A program made the translations under genes and the position numbers. A stretch of DNA of 18,341 bases from an uncultured Prevotella sp. (lineage in GTDB: Bacteria; Bacteroidota; Bacteroidia; Bacteroidales; Bacteroidaceae), in the NCBI GenBank assembly GCA_937916405.1, contig CALFUF010000174.1, forward strand, positions 1 to 18,341, read 5' to 3'. The notes beneath the pieces are model-generated. The model searched no databases. It saw only the letters and a list, made by a program, of their open reading frames with translations, and was not told where the DNA came from. Below, piece by piece: positions 7,815 to 14,774 of this stretch (within the stretch, counting starts at the first letter, position 1; each line of letters begins with the position of its first letter).

Positions 7815-7833
7815 TAGTTTAGAGTTAATAGTT
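7813..7833 (+). repeat. Three degenerate 7-bp units in the cydA-cydB spacer
   Basis: GATAGTT, TAGAGTT and AATAGTT follow one another from 7813 to 7833 and fill the whole spacer up to the cydB ATG at 7834; the first unit shares its first bases with the cydA stop codon. The units are degenerate and few, so the repeat is weaker than those in the efflux operon. Confidence 0.7.
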
Positions 7834-8982
7834 ATGACATACGTATTTTTACAACATTACTGGTGCTTTGTAGTAGCGTTATTGGGTGCACTATTAGTAT
7901 TCCTTCTCTTCGTGCAGGGAGCCAACTCCTTAGCGGGAAGTATTGGATATACTGAGGAAGGACGCCGTCTCGTCTATAATTCTACTGGTCGTAAGTGGGA
8001 ATTTACTTTCACAACCCTCGTTACCTTTGGCGGAGCCTTCTTCGCCTCTTTCCCACTCTTCTACTCCACTTCGTTTGGTGGAGCCTATTGGTTATGGATG
8101 CTCATTTTGTTTACTTTCGTACTACAAGCCGTTAGCTATGAGTTCCAGAATAAGATTGGCAACTTCCTTGGTCCAAAAACATTCCAGTTCTTCCTTACAC
8201 TGAATGGTATTCTTGGACCATTACTCTTAGGCGGAGCTGTTGCCACCTTCTTTGAGGGTTCAAACTTTATTATTGCCAAGGACAATCTAATTGACGCTGA
8301 CTCATTCACCCCTATCATTAGTAGATGGGCAAATGCTTCTCACGGACTGGACGCACTGCTTAACCCCTGGGTACTCGTCTTCGGATTTGCAGTGGTTTTC
8401 CTGTCTCGCATTTTAGGAATCCTCTATGTGATGAACAATGTTGACGATGAGGACATACGCTGCCGTGGTAGTGTACGCTTAGTTGGCGCCACCATTCCAT
8501 TTCTGATTCTCTTTGTCGCCTATCTAGTCCACCTGCTATTAAAGGACGGGTATGCATGGGACCCTGATACTGGTGTTATCTATATGGAGCCATACAAGTA
8601 TTTCCACAATCTTATAGATATGTGGTATCTTCTCGTCCTTTTATTAATCGGTGTGACACTCGTGCTTTACGGTATCGGCAAGACCATTTGGTCTAAAACA
8701 TATATCGGAGGTATTTGGCCTGCAGGCATAGGAACTGTGCTCACCGTCCTTGCCCTGTTATTATGCTCCGCCTGGAACCATACGGCATACTATCCGTCAA
8801 CTGCAGACCTACAGTCATCACTGACTCTCGCTAACTCATGCTCTAGTGAGTTCACGCTCCGCACCATGTTTTACGTTTCCCTCCTTGTCCCCTTTGTCCT
8901 TGCCTATATCGTCTATGCATGGCGGGCTATTGACAAGAAGAAACTCGATAAGCAGGAGATCGTCGACGACCACGCTTATTAA
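7834..8982 (+). CDS. cydB: Cytochrome bd ubiquinol/menaquinol oxidase subunit II
   Basis: This 382-residue polytopic membrane protein is the second core subunit of cytochrome bd and pairs with CydA. About nine hydrophobic segments are visible, from YWCFVVALLGALLVFLLFVQ at the N-terminus to YVSLLVPFVLAYIVYAW near the C-terminus. It has the family-typical GPLLLGGAVATFFEGS block in the middle. It starts 19 nt after cydA in the same operon. In place of the acidic DGFD block found in the first helix of the E. coli protein, it carries FVQGANSLAG, which I recall as typical of the Bacteroidetes branch. It ends KKLDKQEIVDDHAY. No clear intrinsic terminator follows; a long inverted repeat (9004-9047) lies 21 nt downstream. 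Confidence 0.97.
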   Translation: MTYVFLQHYWCFVVALLGALLVFLLFVQGANSLAGSIGYTEEGRRLVYNSTGRKWEFTFTTLVTFGGAFFASFPLFYSTSFGGAYWLWMLILFTFVLQAVSYEFQNKIGNFLGPKTFQFFLTLNGILGPLLLGGAVATFFEGSNFIIAKDNLIDADSFTPIISRWANASHGLDALLNPWVLVFGFAVVFLSRILGILYVMNNVDDEDIRCRGSVRLVGATIPFLILFVAYLVHLLLKDGYAWDPDTGVIYMEPYKYFHNLIDMWYLLVLLLIGVTLVLYGIGKTIWSKTYIGGIWPAGIGTVLTVLALLLCSAWNHTAYYPSTADLQSSLTLANSCSSEFTLRTMFYVSLLVPFVLAYIVYAWRAIDKKKLDKQEIVDDHAY

Positions 8983-9003
8983 AAATATTAAATAATCCCT
9001 GTT

Positions 9004-9047
9004 CATGGCTGCGAAATTCAATAGAATTGATTAATTTTGCAGCCATG
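9004..9047. promoter_or_regulatory. Inverted repeat overlapping the topB promoter and start codon
   Basis: Left arm CATGGCTGCGAAATT (9004-9018) and right arm AATTTTGCAGCCATG (9033-9047) are complementary at 14 of 15 positions, the exception being a possible G-U pair. The spacer is 14 nt and can itself pair in part (CAAT/ATTG). The topB start codon (9045-9047) is the outer end of the right arm. It could be an operator, an attenuating hairpin in cyd read-through RNA, or both. No U-run follows on either strand, so it is not a classical terminator. Confidence 0.85.
9009..9039 (+). promoter_or_regulatory. topB: Putative topB promoter
   Basis: TAATTTTG (9032-9039) is a full match to the -7 consensus TAnnTTTG. 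Nineteen bases upstream is CTGC (9009-9012), one mismatch from the TTGC/TTGG found at other promoters in this window. The expected start is about 9043, so the transcript would have at most a few bases before the ATG at 9045. Both elements lie within the arms of the inverted repeat. Confidence 0.6.
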
Positions 9048-10925
9048 ATTGTTTGCATCGCAGAGAAACCCAGTGTGGCAAAGGATATAGCACGTATTAT
9101 CGGTGCTACCTCCCCACACGACGGCTATATGGAAGGGAATGGCTATCAGGTGACTTGGACTTTTGGTCATCTGTGTACGCTGAAAGAGCCTCACGACTAC
9201 ACGCCAATGTGGAAGTCGTGGAATCTGACATCACTGCCTATGATACCTGATCGTTTTGGTATTAAGCTCATTGACCAACCAAGTATCAAGAAGCAGTTTG
9301 CCATCATCGAGAGCCTCATGCAGAAGGCTGACCGCATCGTCAACTGCGGTGATGCCGGTCAGGAGGGTGAACTCATACAGCGATGGGTGATGCAGAAGGC
9401 GGGTGCCAAGTGTCCTGTCAGTCGCCTGTGGATCTCTTCGATGACCGACGAAGCTATCAGTGAGGGATTCACCCAGCTCAAGGATCAGGCAGACTACCAG
9501 CCGTTGTATATGGCTGGACTATCACGCGCCATCGGAGATTGGCTGTTAGGCATGAACTGTACCCGTCTATATACGCTAAGATATGGACAGAACCGTCAGG
9601 TACTAAGTATCGGACGAGTTCAAACACCAACCCTTGCATTGATCGTTAACCGCCAAAAAGAAATTGAGAACTTCAAACCAGAACCATATTGGGTACTTGC
9701 CACTGTTTACCGGGATACTACTTTCACAGCAACCAAAGGAAAGTTCACCTCCAAAGAAGAAGGAGAAGAGGCTTTCGCCACTATTGAGGGCAAACCTTTC
9801 GTAGTGACAAAGGTTGAGAAGAAGGAGGGTAAGGAACAACCACCCCAGCTCTATGACCTTACCTCGCTACAAGTAGACTGCAATCGTAAGTTTGGGTTCT
9901 CTGCAGAAATGACACTCAACATCATCCAGTCCCTGTATGAGAAGAAATACACCACATACCCTCGTGTAGATACCCAATATCTCTCTGATGACATCTATCC
10001 GAAATGTCCACAGACGCTCAATGGGCTCTACCAGACAAAGTTCGCAGGAGTAGCACCTTACGCAGAGTTTATCAGACCGATTGGCGGTAAAGCTCTAAAG
10101 AAGTCCAAGCGTGTGTTTGACACTTCCAAAGTCACTGACCACCATGCCATCATCCCTACAGGAGTAATTCCTCAAAATCTGAGTGATGCGGAGCAAAAGG
10201 TCTTTGACCTTGTAGCCCGTCGTTTTATCGGTGTTTTCCTACCTGATTGTAAATTCTCTACTACCACCGTATTGGGTGAGGTTGACGAGATAGAGTTTAA
10301 GGTAACTGGTAAAGAGATTCTCGAACCCGGATGGCGTGTTGTAAGAGAGAAAATCTCTGATAATTCCGAGTATTCTGAGAACTCTGAGAACTCCGAGAAC
10401 ACTGAAAAAGAAGAGAAGACACTCCCCACTTTTGTCAAGGGTGAGACTGGAGAACATAGACCCACGTTAACGGAGAAATGGACCACGCCCCCACCATATT
10501 ATAATGAGGCATCCCTGCTTCGTGCCATGGAGACCGCGGGAAAGTTTGTGGAAGACGAGACTCTCCGTGCCGCCATGAAGGAAAACGGCATCGGTCGTCC
10601 TTCCAGTCGTGCAAGCATTATCGAGACGCTCTTTAAACGCCATTACATCAGAAGAGAGCGTAAACGCCTTGTCGCTACCCCCACAGGTATTGAGCTCATC
10701 GACCTCATCCGTGAAGAACTACTGAAGAGTTGTGAGTTAACTGGTATTTGGGAAAAGAAACTTCGAGACATTGAGCATCAGAAATATGATGCGGGACAGT
10801 TTATCCAAGAACTGAAAGACCAAGTCACTGCTATCGTCACTGATGTGATGCGTGACCCGACTAACCGTCGTATCACTGTCATGCCTCCTGAGGAAGAGAA
10901 GAAGAAAGGAAAGAAAAAGCAATAA
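9045..10925 (+). CDS. topB: DNA topoisomerase III (type IA)
   Basis: This type IA topoisomerase resolves single-stranded and catenated DNA. From the ATG at 9045 (MIVCIAEKPSVAKDIARIIG) it has 626 residues; an in-frame ATG at 9027 lies upstream of the promoter -7 box and is unlikely. The TOPRIM domain holds the EKPSVA glutamate (residue 7) and GDAGQEGE (about 102-109). The catalytic tyrosine is Y305 in TTYPRVDTQYLS. LSIGRVQTPTLALIV (about 187-201) and the late block KENGIGRPSSRASII (about 512-526) are family signatures. It lacks C-terminal zinc fingers and ends in a lysine-rich tail. Oddities: the TOPRIM motif is DAGQEGE instead of DxDxEGE-type, and a low-complexity N-S-E linker (about 439-457) interrupts the body. 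The PorE-like gene follows after 12 nt. Confidence 0.97.
   Translation: MIVCIAEKPSVAKDIARIIGATSPHDGYMEGNGYQVTWTFGHLCTLKEPHDYTPMWKSWNLTSLPMIPDRFGIKLIDQPSIKKQFAIIESLMQKADRIVNCGDAGQEGELIQRWVMQKAGAKCPVSRLWISSMTDEAISEGFTQLKDQADYQPLYMAGLSRAIGDWLLGMNCTRLYTLRYGQNRQVLSIGRVQTPTLALIVNRQKEIENFKPEPYWVLATVYRDTTFTATKGKFTSKEEGEEAFATIEGKPFVVTKVEKKEGKEQPPQLYDLTSLQVDCNRKFGFSAEMTLNIIQSLYEKKYTTYPRVDTQYLSDDIYPKCPQTLNGLYQTKFAGVAPYAEFIRPIGGKALKKSKRVFDTSKVTDHHAIIPTGVIPQNLSDAEQKVFDLVARRFIGVFLPDCKFSTTTVLGEVDEIEFKVTGKEILEPGWRVVREKISDNSEYSENSENSENTEKEEKTLPTFVKGETGEHRPTLTEKWTTPPPYYNEASLLRAMETAGKFVEDETLRAAMKENGIGRPSSRASIIETLFKRHYIRRERKRLVATPTGIELIDLIREELLKSCELTGIWEKKLRDIEHQKYDAGQFIQELKDQVTAIVTDVMRDPTNRRITVMPPEEEKKKGKKKQ
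10356..10409 (+). repeat. topB: About six tandem 9-bp units inside topB
   Basis: Units are TCTGATAAT, TCCGAGTAT, TCTGAGAAC, TCTGAGAAC, TCCGAGAAC and ACTGAAAAA. They encode the linker SDNSEYSENSENSENTEK. Because the period is three codons, copy-number changes would keep the reading frame. The three middle units are nearly identical at DNA level. Confidence 0.9.
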
Positions 10926-10937
10926 ATCAAAAGACGC

Positions 10938-12980
10938 ATGCGTTATAATAAAGGTATGCGCAAGATTCTGTATTTACTATTGGTGAGCCTTATCCTCGTA
11001 GGATGCGGTGCTGACCAGGCGATGAAGAAAGGAGATAAGTATTATGCCTTAGGCGAGTATTTCGACGCTGCGACACAATACAAGAGAGCGTATGCCCAGA
11101 CCCCTGTTAAGGAAAGGAAACTCAGAGGAGAGCGTGCTTTGAAGATGGCAGACTGTTATCGACGCATCAACTATACCCAACGAGCCATTGCCGCATACCG
11201 TAACGCTTTACGTTATGGACTACAAGACTCGCTGACACAGCTGTATTTAGGACAACAGCTATTAAAAGCTGGCAGTTACAAGGAAGCTATAAAGGTGTAT
11301 GGCGACATGCTTGTTGACTCTGTTGCCGCCCAAAGTCCAGCCTTTGCAAAAATTCTCGCCCAGAATGGACTACGTTCCGCACAACAAGCACCAATATGGA
11401 AGCAAGAAGGTTCACGCTATACTGTGAAGCGAGAGAATATCTTTAACTCCCGCCGAGCCGAGTACTCTCCAGTCTTAGGAGGTGACGCCTACGATCGCCT
11501 TTACTTCACCTCTACCCGTAATGAGGCGACTGGGGACGAGTTAAGCGGTATTACTGGAACGAAGAATGGTGACATTTTCGTTGCCCAGAAAGACGAGCAA
11601 GGCAAATGGCAGCGCCCACAGGTGATTGACTCTGAACTGAATTCCGCAGAAGACGAGGGTGCCTGTTGTCTGACACCCGACGGACATACCATGTATCTGA
11701 CTGTCTGCAAGACGGACAACAACTACCCCCGTTATGCTAAGATTGCCTCCTCACGCCGCTCCGATGCCGCATGGACGAAGGCACAGGAGGTGGAACTGAC
11801 ACGTGACACGCTTTCACTTTTCGCCCACCCTGCCGTTAGCCCAGATGGTAAATGGCTTTATTTTGTCAGCGACATGCCAGGTGGAGCCGGTGGTAAAGAC
11901 ATCTGGCGTGTCCGTCTTTCAGAGACCAGTATGGGGGGTGTAGAGAACCTTGGCGCACCTATCAACACGCCAGGTGACGAGCTTTTCCCTACGTTCCGTC
12001 CCAATGGCGACCTGTATTTCTCCAGTAATGGACATGAGGGAATGGGAGGACTCGATATTTTTATCGCCAAGCCAAACGCCTTCGGCTGGCAGTTAGAGCA
12101 TCCTGGATTCCCACTCAACTCGCAAGGTGATGACTTCGGAATGACCTTCGAAGGTATGCTGAACAAGGGATTCTTCTCCAGTAACCGTGGTGATGCACAT
12201 GGCTGGGACCACATCTATTCTTTTGAGAACCCGGAGATTATCCAGACCGTCAAAGGGTGGGTCTATGAACAAGAGGGTTACGAACTGCCACAGGCCATCG
12301 TCTATCTGGTTGGTAACGACGGCACAAACCTGAAACTCAACGTGAAGGGGGACGGCTCGTTTACCCAACAGATCAAGCCAAATGTAGACTATGTTTTGCT
12401 GGGAACCTGCGCTGGTTACCTTAATCACAAGGAGGAACTGCGTGTAGAACCTGTAGAAGACTCAGAAGAATATGTGTTACAATTCCCTTTGGCAAGTATT
12501 ACTGCTCCTGTCCTGATAGACAACATCTTCTATGACTTCGACCGTGCCACCCTGCGTCCTGAGTCCACAGAAGCACTTGATAAGTTGGTAACCCTGCTCA
12601 ACGAGAACCCTCATGTCGCCATCGAACTTGCATCCCATTGTGACTATAAGGGTAGTGATGAGTATAATATCCGCCTATCCCAACGCCGTGCCGAGTCTGT
12701 TATCAACTACCTCATACAAAAAGGAATTGCCAAGGCACGACTACGAGCTAAGGGCTATGGTAAGGGAAGTCCTAAGAAGATTCGTAAGAAACTCACGGAA
12801 AAGTACACCTTCCTAAAAGAAAACGACGTTCTGACAGAGGATTATGTCAGAACGTTCACACCGGAAGAGCAGGAGATATGCAACCAGCTCAACCGTCGTA
12901 CAGAGTTTAAAGTGACCAGTACCACATACGGCATGTTCGACAAGGACGGTCGCCTTATCGAATCACCCGCTCGTAATTAA
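10938..12980 (+). CDS. PorE-like T9SS lipoprotein (TPR, beta-propeller, CRD, OmpA)
   Basis: This is a 680-residue outer-membrane-associated lipoprotein. A lipoprotein signal peptide with lipobox LVGC (Cys23) is followed by TPR-like helices (about 28-148), a PD40/WD40 beta-propeller (about 165-430; repeats include SPDGKWLYFVSD, RPNGDLYFSSNG and LNKGFFSSNRG), a carboxypeptidase-regulatory-like domain (about 437-505, VKGWVYEQEGYELPQAIVYL) and an OmpA peptidoglycan-binding domain (about 525-665, FYDFDRATLRPES and SDEYNIRLSQRRAESV). That order is the one known for PorE of the Porphyromonas gingivalis type IX secretion system, which anchors the apparatus to peptidoglycan. It starts 12 nt after topB and is probably co-transcribed. 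M7 (10956) is an equally good start, giving a shorter signal peptide. Its 3' end overlaps a convergent gene by 26 nt. Confidence 0.88.
   Translation: MRYNKGMRKILYLLLVSLILVGCGADQAMKKGDKYYALGEYFDAATQYKRAYAQTPVKERKLRGERALKMADCYRRINYTQRAIAAYRNALRYGLQDSLTQLYLGQQLLKAGSYKEAIKVYGDMLVDSVAAQSPAFAKILAQNGLRSAQQAPIWKQEGSRYTVKRENIFNSRRAEYSPVLGGDAYDRLYFTSTRNEATGDELSGITGTKNGDIFVAQKDEQGKWQRPQVIDSELNSAEDEGACCLTPDGHTMYLTVCKTDNNYPRYAKIASSRRSDAAWTKAQEVELTRDTLSLFAHPAVSPDGKWLYFVSDMPGGAGGKDIWRVRLSETSMGGVENLGAPINTPGDELFPTFRPNGDLYFSSNGHEGMGGLDIFIAKPNAFGWQLEHPGFPLNSQGDDFGMTFEGMLNKGFFSSNRGDAHGWDHIYSFENPEIIQTVKGWVYEQEGYELPQAIVYLVGNDGTNLKLNVKGDGSFTQQIKPNVDYVLLGTCAGYLNHKEELRVEPVEDSEEYVLQFPLASITAPVLIDNIFYDFDRATLRPESTEALDKLVTLLNENPHVAIELASHCDYKGSDEYNIRLSQRRAESVINYLIQKGIAKARLRAKGYGKGSPKKIRKKLTEKYTFLKENDVLTEDYVRTFTPEEQEICNQLNRRTEFKVTSTTYGMFDKDGRLIESPARN
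12826..12855. repeat. Perfect 11-bp inverted repeat inside the PorE-like gene
   Basis: ACGTTCTGACA (12826-12836) and TGTCAGAACGT (12845-12855) are perfect reverse complements separated by 8 nt (GAGGATTA). It lies in the OmpA domain (about residues 629-640, NDVLTEDYVRTF), about 125 bases before the gene's end. The stem is longer than expected by chance in a given spot, but no U-run follows. Confidence 0.85.
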
Positions 12981-13302
12981 GTACTTCGTAAACTCCAATC
13001 ATCATTAGACTGATTAACGCAAAGACCGCCATCACAGGATTAATCTGTGGAGGTTCTGCGATGGTGGTACGCATGAACACCTCCATCTGCACCAACAACA
13101 ACTCCCAACCATGGAATAAGGTGAAGAGTATGGCGGCAATAAGGATACAACATGCTGTCCAGATGCGAGTAAAGCGCTTGACCCGCATTGGTGGCAACTG
13201 GTTCATCACCCGTTCTGTAAAGCCATTGTCTTCTATCGTCTGTTGCGCTGTCTCGCTGAAGAACTGTTGCAGCAACTTCTCATTCTGTTCATCCATAACC
13301 AT
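12955..13302 (-). CDS. DUF5056-like protein, putative anti-sigma factor
   Basis: This small protein (115 residues, or 113 if it starts at the ATG read from 13296, MDEQNEKLLQQFF) has a cytoplasmic N-terminal part (about 1-42, with NGFTERVMNQLPP), then two membrane segments (about 47-65, WTACCILIAAILFTLFHGW, and about 88-107, VMAVFALISLMMIGVYEVL). The N-terminal pattern fits my recollection of DUF5056, which follows ECF sigma genes in Bacteroidales. Its start overlaps the end of the sigma gene by 8 or 14 nt, so the two are translationally coupled. A membrane protein coupled to an ECF sigma factor is most simply its anti-sigma factor, holding sigma until an envelope signal arrives; that role is inferred, and no zinc-binding anti-sigma motif is seen. 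Its 3' end overlaps the convergent PorE-like gene. Confidence 0.82.
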   Translation of the reverse strand: MVMDEQNEKLLQQFFSETAQQTIEDNGFTERVMNQLPPMRVKRFTRIWTACCILIAAILFTLFHGWELLLVQMEVFMRTTIAEPPQINPVMAVFALISLMMIGVYEVLNYERVIR

Positions 13303-13819
13303 TCTGCTTTAAATAGTTTGCCAGTCTTTCCTTTCCTCGGGAGAGATGCGACTTGACCGTCCCCTCCTTGATTTGTGTGATCTCCGCAATCTTCTTGATA
13401 TCATAACCATCTACGAGTTGCAGGGTCACACAGGTGCGTTCGTCAGGCTTCAACAACGCGAGGGCATGGTAGAGATCCATCTTCAACGTAGGACTCACTT
13501 GTGACCCCTGTCGTTCTGGTACACTATCCATATCCGCCAGTTGCTTATGCGCCCTCGTATAGTCGTAAAAGACATTATAGGCGATACGCATCAGCCAAGT
13601 CTGAAAGGAAGCGAGTCCCCGGAACTTCGCTATGTTCGTATATGCCTTGATGAACGTGTCTTGCGCCAGGTCGTCACTCAACTGCTCATCTCCCAGTGTC
13701 TGATGTAGAAAGAAACGGCGCACTGGTGACTGGTATCGGCGCACGAGCTCATCGAAAGCCCGTCGGTTGCCTAATACCGCCACCTGTGCTACAAGGGAGA
13801 TGTCTGTGAGTGATGCCAT
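13289..13819 (-). CDS. ECF-type RNA polymerase sigma factor
   Basis: This 176-residue group 4 sigma factor directs RNA polymerase to alternative promoters. Region 2 covers about residues 22-92, including the core-binding and -10 recognition helices (DLAQDTFIKAYTNIAKFRG and FQTWLMRIAYNVFYDYTR). Region 4 covers about 118-170, with the helix-turn-helix IKKIAEITQIKEGTVKSHLS followed by RGKERLANYL. Length and lack of regions 1 and 3 are normal for ECF sigma factors. Its ATG shares one nucleotide with the stop of the PspC-domain gene (TAATG), and its end overlaps the downstream putative anti-sigma gene. Target genes cannot be read from the window. Confidence 0.95.
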   Translation of the reverse strand: MASLTDISLVAQVAVLGNRRAFDELVRRYQSPVRRFFLHQTLGDEQLSDDLAQDTFIKAYTNIAKFRGLASFQTWLMRIAYNVFYDYTRAHKQLADMDSVPERQGSQVSPTLKMDLYHALALLKPDERTCVTLQLVDGYDIKKIAEITQIKEGTVKSHLSRGKERLANYLKQNGYG

Positions 13820-14013
13820 TATACCACTTTACTCTTCTCAGGCATAACGATCCATGCCACGATATAGAACAGTACTCCTGAGAAGCATGTTGCCAAGGTC
13901 AGGAAGGCATATCCTAAACGTACTGCAACTGGGTCGAAGTCCAAATACTCTGCGATGCCAGAACATACTCCACCTATCACACGGTCGTCTGAGCGATACA
14001 ATCTCTTAGTCAT
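13819..14013 (-). CDS. PspC-domain small membrane protein
   Basis: This 64-residue protein is essentially a single PspC domain: RLYRSDDRVIGGVCSGIAEYLDFDPVAVRL at residues 4-33, with the diagnostic GGVCSGIAEYL, then a hydrophobic helix (about 34-58, GYAFLTLATCFSGVLFYIVAWIVMP) and a short charged tail. In Enterobacteria PspC senses membrane damage and activates the phage-shock response; in Bacteroidetes stand-alone short forms often sit beside ECF sigma genes. It overlaps the preceding DUF6249-like gene by 8 nt and the following sigma gene by 1 nt, so a joint membrane-stress function is likely, though inferred. Confidence 0.93.
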   Translation of the reverse strand: MTKRLYRSDDRVIGGVCSGIAEYLDFDPVAVRLGYAFLTLATCFSGVLFYIVAWIVMPEKSKVV

Positions 14014-14692
14014 AATCTTGATGTGTTAAGTTATTATTATTGTTTAAGTCATTATTCTTACTTGCTGTCTTTGCCGCAATAATCTTACCCAAGCCGATAC
14101 AGAACACCAAAGCGCCGATACCAAAACCTATTTCCTTGGCGGCTATGCCGAGGAAGATGGCAAGTCCGACACCTACGAAGCACTGACGGAGTCCTTTCTG
14201 ATACTCGTCACTGATCTCCTCCTTAGGTGATTCCAACAGTTGCTCAGGGATAGGCTGTCCGTTCTTCATTGCCATTTGCGCCATCTGTACCTTCTGCTTG
14301 CGGTTCCTGCTCACCAGCCAGATAATCAGTATGCAGAAGATGAAGGGGGAAAGGACCAACAGAAATACGAAGATAAGGACGAGAATAACGATCACCCATG
14401 CCAACCAAGCAAGTCCAGAGTTATTCAACTTATCGAAAGCCTGTCCCATAGCCTCGAATGCTTTGTCGACATCTTCATCATTATCACTGTCCCATTCAAA
14501 GGAATAATGGTTAGTGGAACTGCTGTCTACCGTTGTGGTATCAGAGAAGGCATCCACTGCCGAACCATTCTTAGTAGTATCTACCAGCTCAGTCCCTTGT
14601 GGGGTATGGCGATGCTTTTGTGCCATTGCCGGCACACTCATTCCGAGCGTGAGCAACATCGTTAAAACGATTAAAACTTTTTTCATGTCCAT
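14006..14692 (-). CDS. DUF6249-like membrane protein
   Basis: This protein has 228 residues, or 226 from the second ATG at 14686 (MKKVLIVLTMLLTLGMSVP), which makes the cleaner signal peptide (VPAMA-Q). After the signal peptide come a polar, acidic region (about 26-90, FEWDSDNDEDVDKAFEAMG), a membrane helix (about 95-127), a cytoplasmic stretch (RNRKQKVQMAQMAMKNGQPI, then PEEISDEYQKG-like sequence), and a second hydrophobic region (about 172-205). The QMAQMAMKNGQPIPEQLL pattern is what I associate with DUF6249. It is the first gene of the PspC-sigma-DUF5056 operon and overlaps PspC by 8 nt. It ends with a poly-Asn tract (NNDLNNNNNLTHQDYD). Biochemical function unknown; a surface or periplasmic sensor role is possible. 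Confidence 0.83.
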   Translation of the reverse strand: MDMKKVLIVLTMLLTLGMSVPAMAQKHRHTPQGTELVDTTKNGSAVDAFSDTTTVDSSSTNHYSFEWDSDNDEDVDKAFEAMGQAFDKLNNSGLAWLAWVIVILVLIFVFLLVLSPFIFCILIIWLVSRNRKQKVQMAQMAMKNGQPIPEQLLESPKEEISDEYQKGLRQCFVGVGLAIFLGIAAKEIGFGIGALVFCIGLGKIIAAKTASKNNDLNNNNNLTHQDYD

Positions 14693-14743
14693 TTGTTATT
14701 TATTGTTTTGTTTATTCGTTAGACGTTACAATATGTGAATTAG

Positions 14744-14774
14744 TTGCAAAGGTGCGATTTTTTTTTTAATTTTG
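14744..14774 (+). promoter_or_regulatory. Promoter of the rRNA methyltransferase-thyA-folA operon
   Basis: TTGC (14744-14747), 19 nt, then TAATTTTG (14767-14774), a full match to the Bacteroidetes -7 consensus. The spacer contains a run of ten T (14758-14767). The predicted start (about 14778) is within a few bases of the ATG at 14782, implying a nearly leaderless mRNA. It overlaps almost completely with a minus-strand promoter. Confidence 0.75.

Noticed and set aside
9027..9044. Six-residue extension of TopB (MINFAA)
   Set aside because: It lies over and upstream of the -7 box and has no counterpart in the family; MIVCIAEKPSVA is the normal start.
9004..9047. Rho-independent terminator for cydB
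   Set aside because: The stem is strong but no U-run follows on the plus strand, and the right arm is the topB start region.
10172..10486. Minus-strand reading frame rich in F-S-E repeats opposite topB
   Set aside because: It is the antisense of the 9-bp repeat in topB, which lacks stops on both strands because of its composition.
12826..12855. Transposon end or attachment site inside the PorE-like gene
   Set aside because: The reading frame is continuous and the encoded OmpA insertion matches the family, with no target duplication or transposase.
14240..14665. Plus-strand reading frame opposite the DUF6249-like gene
   Set aside because: It has no recognisable domain, no promoter and no start signal, and the minus-strand gene has a signal peptide, membrane helices and operon overlap.
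14758..14767. T-run as a terminator
   Set aside because: No GC-rich stem precedes it, and it lies in the spacer of two well-matched divergent promoters.
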